A DNA stretch of 64,000 nt from Theropithecus gelada. Taxonomy: Eukaryota > Chordata > Mammalia > Primates > Cercopithecidae. The DNA lies in the NCBI RefSeq assembly GCF_003255815.1, contig NC_037681.1, forward strand, positions 85,663,703 to 85,727,702. Reading direction: 5' to 3'. The notes beneath the pieces were generated by a model. It had not been told where the DNA came from, searched no databases, and was given only the letters and a program-made list of their open reading frames with translations. Positions 57,080 to 64,000 of this stretch are shown one piece after another. Every line of letters starts with the position of its first letter. The first letter of the stretch is position 1. Position numbers and translations under genes: made by a program.

Positions 57080-58606
57080 GTGGAGAAGACCAAGCTTTCT
57101 GCCTCCGAGGAGCTCCCTCAGACTTTGAGCCTTCCCAGAACAACTGTTTGCTCAGGACATGATGCTGATACCGAAGATGATCCATCCCTAGTGGATTTGC
57201 CCCAGGCACTGGACCTCAGCCAGCAGCCTCACAGCTCAGGTCTCTCTTGCCTGTCGCAGTGGAAGTCCGTGCTGAGTCCAGGTTCCGCAGCTCCTCAGCC
57301 TTCCGTCTGCAGCGTCTCTGCTTCCTCCACAGGCAGCAGTCTCCAGGGTCACCAAGAGAAGGCGGAGCCTCGTGGTGGTCCTCTGGCCAAGGTCTCCTCC
57401 TCCCTGGAGCTGGTCGTCCCCCAGGAACCCTCCTCTGTGGTGGGGCTAGGACCTCGGCCCCAGTGGTCACCACAGCCTGTGTTCTCTGGGGGTGATGCTT
57501 CTGGGCTAGGCAGGAGACGCCTGTCCTTCCAGGCTGAATATTGGGCCTGTGTGCTGCCAGATTCCCTGCCTCCATCACCCGACCGCCACTCCCCTCTCTG
57601 GAACCCAAATAAAGAGTATGAAGATCTGCTTGACTATACTTACCCACTGAGGCCCAGGCCTCAGCTTCCAAAGCACCTTGATAGCCGTGTGCCGGCCGAC
57701 CCTGTCCCGCAGGACTCGGGGGTAGACCTGGATAGCTTCTCTGTCTCTCCGGCAAGCACCCTCAAATCGCCTACTAATGTCTCCCCCAACTGCCCAACAG
57801 CGGAGGCCACTGCCCTTCCATTTTCTGGGCCCAGAGAGCCAAGCCTTAAGCAGTGGCCCTCTGGAGTACCCCAGAAACAGGGTGGCATGGGCTTGGCATC
57901 TTGGAGCCAACTTGCATCTACTCCCAGAGCCCCAGGCAGTAGGGATGCTCCTTGGGAGCGCAGAGAGCCAGCCCTGAGGGGCGCGAAGGACCGGCTGGCT
58001 GCAGGCAAGCACCTTGATATGGGCTCTCCTCAGCTAAGGACACAGGACAGAGGGTGGCCCTTGCCCAGTCCAGAGAGGGAGAAGAGGACCAGCCAGAGTG
58101 CCCGGCGCCCTACCTGCACAGAGTCTAGGTGGAAATCAGAAGAGGAAGTGGAAAGTGACGACGAGTATCTTGCCCTGCCCGCTCGGCTGACACAGGTTTC
58201 TAGCCTGGTTTCGTATCTAGGATCCATTTCTACCTTGGTTACCCTGCCCACTGGGGATATTAAAGGGCAGAGCCCCCTGGAAGTGTCAGACAGTGATGGG
58301 CCAGCTTCCCTCCCTTCAAGCTCCAGCCAAAGCCAGCTGCCACCTGGAGCTGCCCTCCGAGGATCTGGGGATCCTGAGGGCCAGAACCCCTGTTTCCTGC
58401 GCTCCTTCGTCCGTGCCCAGGACTCCGCAGGGGAAGGCAGTCTGGGGAGCGGCCAGGCCCTCGGGGTCTCCTCTGGACTGCTGAAAACACGCTCCTCCTT
58501 GCCAGCTAGGTTGGACCGGTGGCCATTCTCAGACCTAGATGCTGAAGGGCAGCTTCCCAGGAAAGGAGGAGAACAGGGAAAAGAATCACTGGTGCAATGT
58601 GTGAAG
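57080..58606 (+). CDS. CEP68: CEP68 exon 3 (residues 120-628)
   Basis: Large central coding exon, 509 codons, phase 0 at both ends (cattgcag|gtg ... gtgaag|gtaacg). It is Ser/Pro/Gln-rich and largely disordered, with conserved islands: the box WNPNKEYEDLLDYTYPL at residues 293-309, the acidic ESDDEYLALPARL at 477-489, and a following VSSLVSYLGSISTLVTLP segment. DSGVDLDS at residues 331-338 includes Ser332. From published human work, PLK1 phosphorylates Ser332 so that SCF-beta-TrCP degrades CEP68 in early mitosis, allowing centriole separation. That the degron falls at exactly residue 332 here supports both the start codon and the intact reading frame. The frame stays open 54 codons past the donor (see findings). 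Confidence 0.97.
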
Positions 58607-59902
58607 GTAACGACACTCAACATTAGGAGGCTTTGTGTACAGGTGTCTTGTCTCTTCCCCCAATCCACTAACATCATAATAAAACATGTTCATGTTGACC
58701 AGGCACTTTTTATGTGCCAGGCATTGTGCTGTACCTTATCTTATACAATCCTCACAACTTTTACCAGGTAAGCACTGTTCTCATTTTACCTTTTGGAGAA
58801 AAGAGCAGAGAGAGGTTAGGTAACCTGCCCACTTATAATTAGCAAGGGCTTGAGCCAGGAATCAGACCCAGGTAGACTGTTTATAGAGGCTGAGCTCTTA
58901 CTACCCTTGGCTACTTCGTAACTCAGAGGTATTCTGAACAAAAAGGGTTCTGTGCATAGGGGCCTTTAGGAAACACCGGGCTAAACAAAAGTAAGTGGCT
59001 TTCTTGACTGCAGGACTTCTCAGAGCTTCATTTGCCAAAGTGGTGTAAGTGCGAAGTTAGGGGCATTGGATGTACTGTTTTCTAGACTTTGTGGCCACTG
59101 GACCGTCTTTTGTGGACCAACTATCTTAATATCTGGAGGTATAAGGAACACTGCGTGGAACAGGGTTATTGGTGCCAGGCATCTGAATTTGAAACATGGC
59201 ACGGCTGTCTTTGGAATGTCAGCTCAGTCTCCCTGAGTTTGCTTGTTTGTAAAATGTGGAGCCCTGCCTTCTTGGGATGTTGTGTGCATTAAATAATTCA
59301 TGTTGAGGGCTTCGGTGCATTCCCAGACCCGTGTTGAAGGTTCGGGAATGTGCCTGTCCAGGAACATGTCCTAGCGCTTGAGAAGGACTTTCACCTTCCA
59401 GGGAGGTGACGTGATTATTTTGTGGGGTAGGTAGGACATGTTATCATGGACCGTTCTTTACCGATAAAAGATTGAGATGCCATGAGGTGAAGTTGTTCTT
59501 GGGTATAGCTTCAGGTTAGTCATGATTTTAGTCATTTATTTTGCATTCACTTTTCCAGAGAAACATGGACGTATCTGGCTCCAAGATGCTGATTCTAGTT
59601 AGTAATGGTGCTGATCCAATAATTGGTTTCCATGGCAGGCACACCTTTTCTGGGCTGCTCCATTCCCACCTGCAAGGCTGGGTTTTCTCATCCTGTCATT
59701 TTTGGTGTCACACCAGGCTGTGGTTTTCATTGCTCTGGCAGAGGGAGGTCTAGAGTCGTGGAGTGGGGACAGGTGAGCAAGGAGAAGAGAGGAGACTAAA
59801 GGTGCAGTCTGTCTCCAAGTCCTCCTGATATTTTTAGCCTTTTGATAACATGAATGGCTGTTCGATCAGTAACACCATGTGTCCTTTTATTTGTCTCTGC
59901 AG
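58607..59902 (+). other. CEP68: CEP68 intron 3
   Basis: About 1.3 kb. Antisense MIR at about 58690-58910 ('gcactttttatgtgccaggcattgtgctg ... gaggttaggtaacctgccc') and a sense MIR trace near 59200-59310. Acceptor ttgtctctgcag at 59902. Confidence 0.9.
58690..58910 (-). repeat. MIR, antisense, in CEP68 intron 3
   Basis: Reverse MIR with tatgtgccaggcattgtgctg, caatcctcacaactttt and gagaggttaggtaacctgcc. Contains a perfect donor-like cag|gtaagc at 58765-58770. Confidence 0.85.
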
Positions 59903-60025
59903 ACATTTTGCTGTCAACTGGAAGAGCTGATCCGCTGGCTGTATAATGTTGCAGATGTTACTGACCACGGGACTGCAGCCAGGTCCAATCTTACAAGTCT
60001 CAAGTCTTCTCTGCAACTTTACCGG
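59903..60025 (+). CDS. CEP68: CEP68 exon 4 (residues 629-669)
   Basis: 41 codons, TFCCQLEELIRWLYNVADV ... SLQLYR, between ctctgcag|aca and cgg|gtaata, phase 0 at both ends. It begins the helical C-terminal region of CEP68, which resembles a spectrin-type repeat (regular LxxLxxW-type hydrophobic spacing). In human this end of the protein is needed for centrosomal partner binding. Confidence 0.95.
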
Positions 60026-60276
60026 GTAATATACGGTCCTGGCTCTGGCTTATTCCCTCATAAGAGTGGTGACTAAATTACTCGATTACAAAGTAAAATC
60101 TCAAATAACCAATGTCTGGTATGTTATAGCTCAGTTGACTATTATACCTGAAATCTAATTAGAGCTTCACATTCTTAAAGCGGAACGCTTTGTAAAATAC
60201 ATGAATTATTTCCCAGGCCAAATAGAGCTTGAAGATACAATATATTTATCTCAAATCAAAAATGCTTTAGGTATTG

Positions 60277-60410
60277 GGCTGGCAGGTGCAGTGGGACAAG
60301 TCTCTTATCCCAGCTACTCTGGAAGCTGAGGCAGGAAGATTGCTTGGGCCCAGGAGTTCAAGTACAGCCTGAGCAACATAGCAAGACCCGCCCCCCCATC
60401 TCAAAGTTTT
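60277..60410 (+). repeat. Alu monomer fragment
   Basis: Diverged single-arm element: 'ggcaggtgcagtgggacaagtctcttatcccagctactctgg ... gcctgagcaacatagcaagaccc'. Confidence 0.7.
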
Positions 60411-60761
60411 TTCTTAATTAAAAGTAAAAACAAAAATACTTTAGGGTGATTTGCAATATAATTTTCCAAGTGTCTCAGGGATTATAAGGACAGACTTGCA
60501 CTATTATGACGCCTCTAGTTATGTGTGGCTATTGAAGTGAAGTTAAAGACTCCGATTTTTTTATTTGCACTAGCCACATTCTGTGTGCTCAACCATCACA
60601 TTTGTCCAGTGGCTACCACGTTAAACAGTGCAGATATAGAATACTTCCATCATCACATAAAGTCCTATTGGACTGCACCGCTATTTAAAGATCTGAGCTG
60701 AAATTGTACTGACTCCAGAATCTACAATAGGGCATTTTGATGGTATTTAAACAGAAATCTA

Positions 60762-61045
60762 GGCCAGGCACCTTGGCTTACACTGTTAATCCCAGCACTT
60801 TGGGATGCTGAGGCTGGAGGATCACTTGAGCCCGGGAGTTCCAGACCAGCCTGGGCAATATAGCGAGACCTTGTCTCTACCAAAAAAAAATAAATAAATA
60901 AAAAAATTAGCTGAGTGTGGTGGCATGCACTAGCAGGAGGATCACTGGAACCCGGCAGGCAGAGGCTGCAGTGAGCCAAGACCACACCACTGCACTGCAG
61001 CTTGGGCCACAGACTGAGACCGTCTCAAAAAACAAACAAAAACTC
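60762..61045 (+). repeat. AluJ/S SINE with internal deletions
   Basis: Sense Alu. The right-arm start is shortened (ggcatgcactagcaggaggatcactgg). Tail of AAAC units. Confidence 0.9.
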
Positions 61046-61623
61046 TGACTTCAGTTTGTGTGCGTGTGTATGTATTTGGGTTTGGTTTTAGTTTTCTTGT
61101 TTCTTTATCATTAAGATTTTGTTATTTTGAAAATACTAATGTGGATTTTTGTTGACTTGGTCCTAGATTTAGGATGACTGCATCCCAGTTTGTGCCTGTT
61201 GTTCTGGCATAATAATAGGTCCCCTTTCAGTCTCAGAAGTGTCCTGAATTGGAGGATAAATTATATAGTTGTCATCCCTAAATCTAACGTTAACCTTGGC
61301 TGAACATCCTGCCTTCTAGCATATGTGGTTGGCTGCACCTTTCTAATCTCTTCATGAAGCAGCAGAGGGATATCCATGGTCTGAGCCTGAGGCTAGTCTG
61401 GAAGGAGTTTTCTAAAACAATTCTTTGAATTCCTACAACCTTATAACCTGACCATATCTTCAGCAGCAGAGGGAGCGATTTACATGTGCATGGGCCAGGG
61501 CTGAGCTGACTCTGGGCCTTCCTGGGACCGTACTCCAGCTAGAGGGAGGGAGCGGCTTTGTTTTCCAGCTTCAGGCCAACTAAAGTTTAGGGAGGAGCCT
61601 GGCTTGACCTGGGCAGGGTGGGC

Positions 61624-61760
61624 CAGCTGCTCCACCCTGGTGGGAATACTGTTTCCTGCAGCGTGGACAGGTTGCTTTGAGTTCCTCACTTTGAGGAACT
61701 CCACAATGAGTTCCTCTCCACACTGCAGGAAATAGCATTCCCACTAGGGTGGAGTGAGCT
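61624..61760. repeat. Long inverted repeat (foldback), not Alu
   Basis: Arm 61630-61668 (ctccaccctggtgggaatac tgtttcctgcagcgtgga) pairs with arm 61717-61754 with about 4-5 mismatches in 38-40 bp. The pairing continues outward through agct. The spacer holds a second, exact 9-bp palindrome gagttcctc / gaggaactc. Not matched to a named element. Confidence 0.85.
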
Positions 61761-62209
61761 TGACGAAGGAGAGAAAGGCTGGCTTCAGGGGAGTCAGACT
61801 CCACGTGCAGACTCCACATGCATGCACACAGCTGTGCAGGGCCCAGGACCAGTACCACTACAGGGAGAGGAAGCTGCCTTGGTAGACCTAGGTTAGTGGC
61901 CTTTCCTGGCTTGTCAGAGCAGGGGCAAACAGAATAATTCCATCCCTCCATCTTATCCCTCCTCCCAGCCTTCTGTCCCTCAGCTTCCAAGCTAGACAGA
62001 AACAACCAGCTGGCTTTGTAGGTAGAGCTGAGATTTGAGCTGGGAGTCACTCCTGCAGGTCAGTGAGGCATAGGCCTCTTGTGTCACCCATACAGCTGTC
62101 ACAAAGGGGGACTGTATTGCCAGCCCCTTCCCCGCACAGAATTGTGCATGGCTCATGCGTATGTATGTGCTACCTTGACTCCTGCTTGGATTAAGACCTA
62201 GTATAAGCG

Positions 62210-62210
<1 letters not shown>

Positions 62211-62246
<36 letters not shown>
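62211..62246 (+). repeat. (GT)n microsatellite
   Basis: Uninterrupted GT dinucleotide run in CEP68 intron 4. Confidence 0.98.
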
Positions 62247-62247
<1 letters not shown>

Positions 62248-62443
62248 CACATATTTTAACTGTGACTCATTTTCTCATATACTTGTATTTCGTCTTAACA
62301 CGGGGGTTGCAGCAGCACATAAACCACACTAGCAGAGAATAAAATAATAAGTATAGGTATCAGGGTAAAGGAAAACTAAAGACAGTAAAATAGTAAATCC
62401 AAGGGTAAAACTATCACTTCAAAATGGTAAAACACCAAGTTCT

Positions 62444-62570
62444 GGCTGGGCACGGTGGCTCATACCTGTAATCTCAGTACTTTGGGAGACTGAGGCAGGT
62501 TGATTGCTTGAGTTCGGGGGGGGTTTGAGACCAGCCTGGGCAAAATAGTGAGACCCTGTCTCTATTTCTG
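62444..62570 (+). repeat. FLAM Alu monomer
   Basis: Sense left arm (ggctgggcacggtggctcatacc ... gtgagaccctgtctctatt) with a run of G at about 62516-62523. Confidence 0.88.
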
Positions 62571-62650
62571 TTAAAAATTTAAAAATTTATAAAAATCAGT
62601 CAGCAGGTTCTACACCCTGTACTAAAGGTGGTCATGGATTTGACTTTACT

Positions 62651-62947
62651 TTTTTTTTTCTCTTTTTTTTTTTGAGACAGAGTCTCTCCCTTATTGCCCA
62701 GGCTGGAGTGCAATGGCATGATCTCGGCTCACCGCACCTCCAGGTTCAAGCGATTCTCCTGCCTCAGCCTCCCGAGTAGCTGGGATTATAGGCATGCACC
62801 ACCACACCCGGCTAATTTTTGTATTTTTAGTAGAGACGAGGTTTCTCCATGTTGGTCAGGGTGGTCTCGAACTCCCGACCTCAGGTGATCCGCCCGCCTT
62901 GGCCTCCCAGAGTGCTGGGATTACAGGTGTGAGCCACTGCACCTGGC
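62651..62947 (-). repeat. AluS-type SINE, antisense
   Basis: Reverse full-length Alu flanked by gactttac on both sides (62641 region and 62949-62956). Confidence 0.93.
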
Positions 62948-63513
62948 CGACTTTACACTTCTTAACTGCTAAAGGAACATCAAGAACACCAGCTTGGTAG
63001 CCAAGAGGGGAAATCAAATGAGTTGCTTGGGAAACTCACAGCTTCCCAGATGTTGAGGTAGTTACCCTTGTGGTCTGCATAGAGCGAGAACATGGAGGGA
63101 GGACCAGAGGTAGAGACAGTGGCTCTCTGCGGTCAGTTTAATGGCAGATCTCTTGTGGTCCATTAGAATGGAATAAATTCTGAGACTCCCATAGCCCTGA
63201 ATTAAAAGAGATACCCCATGAGGTGAGGGCGTTGGAAGAAGACCCTAACTCCAAGCTGTGAGCCAGCCTCTGTCAGGGAAGACGCTTCTGAAGTCAAACT
63301 AAACAGGAAAAACTACTGACTCTATTTACCTGGGTTCAAAGAAGCTGAAGTTAAACTGTTGCACTGTTATTTGGGGAATTCTGCAGACCTAGTGGGGTGA
63401 CTCTTCCACATTAGAGGGGAATAAGGCTACCCTGCATGCTGTGCTTTTCAAATAACTTTTACAAAACAATAGTAACGATGCTTCTTCCTTTTCTTCTTCT
63501 GGTACGCCTTAAG

Positions 63514-63610
63514 CAATTTAAGAAGGATATCGATGAACATCAGTCTCTGACGGAGAGTGTCTTACAGAAGGGGGAGATTCTTCTTCAGTGCCTGTTGGAG
63601 AACACCCCAG
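63514..63610 (+). CDS. CEP68: CEP68 exon 5 (residues 670-701 plus one base)
   Basis: 97 nt, QFKKDIDEHQSLTESVLQKG ... ENTP plus one base of the next codon, ending at cag|gtgaga (phase 1). It continues the helical spectrin-like C-terminal region with heptad-like hydrophobic spacing. The remaining coding sequence lies beyond the window. Confidence 0.95.
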
Positions 63611-64000
63611 GTGAGATGCTTAAGGTTTTGGATTTAGCCAGAGCTTAATCCTTGTCAGCAGCAGGCCGAGGGACCGCACTATCCCTGGTAAGGAGCCGGT
63701 ACCGCAAGAGCCCCTGCCCACACCCAACTGCCTGAGATGCCCCATGCCCCACCGTCTGCCAGCTCCACGCGTCACTGCCCATCACTGCCCCTGCACACCT
63801 GCTTAGAGGCAGTCATGGTCATAAAACCAAACTAATTAGAAATTAGGTATTGAGCCTGCAAGAATGACGCTGTCTTTTGCTTCTCTTTTTGTATTTTTCT
63901 GGTGGTAGTCTGGGTAGGAATCCTAGTTTTAATCCACCAGCCCTTAGTTTGTGGCCAGGGTATTCACTGGGTATCCCTCCGGTTCCCCACCTTACCTAGC
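63611..64000 (+). other. CEP68: CEP68 intron 5 (5' part)
   Basis: Unique sequence after a consensus donor (gtgaga). No feature recognised up to the window end. Confidence 0.85.

Larger units (their letters stand above)
60026..63513 (+). other. CEP68: CEP68 intron 4
   Basis: 3.5 kb containing Alu elements, a GT microsatellite and a non-Alu inverted repeat (all listed). Acceptor region tcttcttctggtacgccttaag, AG at 63512-63513. The polypyrimidine tract lies 12-30 nt upstream, so the site is acceptable but not ideal. Confidence 0.9.
42110..64000 (+). other. CEP68: CEP68 transcription unit (truncated by window end)
   Basis: Exon 1 (predicted) about 42110-42322, exon 2 55022-55424, exon 3 57080-58606, exon 4 59903-60025, exon 5 63514-63610. 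All coding junctions follow GT-AG. Exons 2-5 give 119 + 509 + 41 + 32 = 701 codons plus one base. With about 56 residues remaining in human, this predicts the usual 757-residue length. Intron 1 is about 12.7 kb and Alu-dense. Confidence 0.9.

Noticed and set aside
57216..58677. Antisense and out-of-frame reading frames within CEP68 exon 3 (up to 215 codons)
   Set aside because: They are shadows of the well-supported CEP68 frame. They have no splice signals of their own and no recognisable domain.
1..64000. CRISPR array, bacterial operon, phage or plasmid genes
   Set aside because: No regularly spaced direct repeats, no ribosome-binding sites with consecutive frames, and the repeat content and splicing are unmistakably primate.
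1..64000. tRNA genes
   Set aside because: Box A/B-like words occur only inside MIR and Alu elements. No complete cloverleaf was seen by eye; a covariance-model scan would be decisive.

Overview
The window is vertebrate, specifically primate, nuclear DNA. It holds dozens of Alu elements, including AluY-type copies, plus MIR, L1M and L2 debris and MaLR/ERV1 LTRs, with large introns and a CpG-island promoter. Two protein-coding genes are recognised, both on the + strand: the last coding exon of SLC1A4 (neutral amino-acid transporter ASCT1) and the first 701 codons of CEP68 (centrosomal protein 68). Human carries this gene pair on chromosome 2p14. Both products differ at scattered residues from the human proteins as I remember them. 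With AluY present and an 89-base N run in a poly-A tract, a draft assembly of a non-human Old World primate (catarrhine) is the best guess; I cannot name the species.

Layout. 1-1825: last intron of SLC1A4, with a MIR and an AluJ. 1826-2060: last coding exon, followed by a long 3' UTR whose end I cannot fix (probably about 4.6-5.1 kb). About 5.1-41.6 kb: intergenic DNA made of nested repeats. The main items are a MIR split by a solo MSTA LTR that is itself split by an Alu (20.4-21.3 kb); a rearranged ERV1-type provirus remnant on the minus strand (29.7-32.9 kb); and a long antisense L1M relic carrying three LTR-type insertions (33.7-36.7 kb). 41.65-42.8 kb: CpG island with the CEP68 promoter and probable non-coding exon 1. 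42.3-55.0 kb: CEP68 intron 1, Alu-dense. 55022-63610: CEP68 exons 2-5. The last coding part, about 56 codons in human, lies beyond the window.

The genes are neighbours but functionally unrelated. SLC1A4 is a plasma-membrane Na+-dependent exchanger of Ala/Ser/Cys/Thr. CEP68 is a centrosome-cohesion factor removed at mitotic entry through a PLK1/beta-TrCP degron, which is visible here at residues 331-333.

I see no prokaryotic-type system, CRISPR array or new multi-gene system. The observations most worth checking are: an array of DR4-type nuclear-receptor half-site repeats inside the ERV LTR; an inverted LTR terminus at the far end of that provirus remnant; a roughly 135-bp foldback in CEP68 intron 4; a MIR-derived consensus splice donor just downstream of CEP68 exon 3; two three-armed Alu elements, each bounded by one target-site duplication; and a palindromic alternating purine-pyrimidine tract in the SLC1A4 3' UTR.
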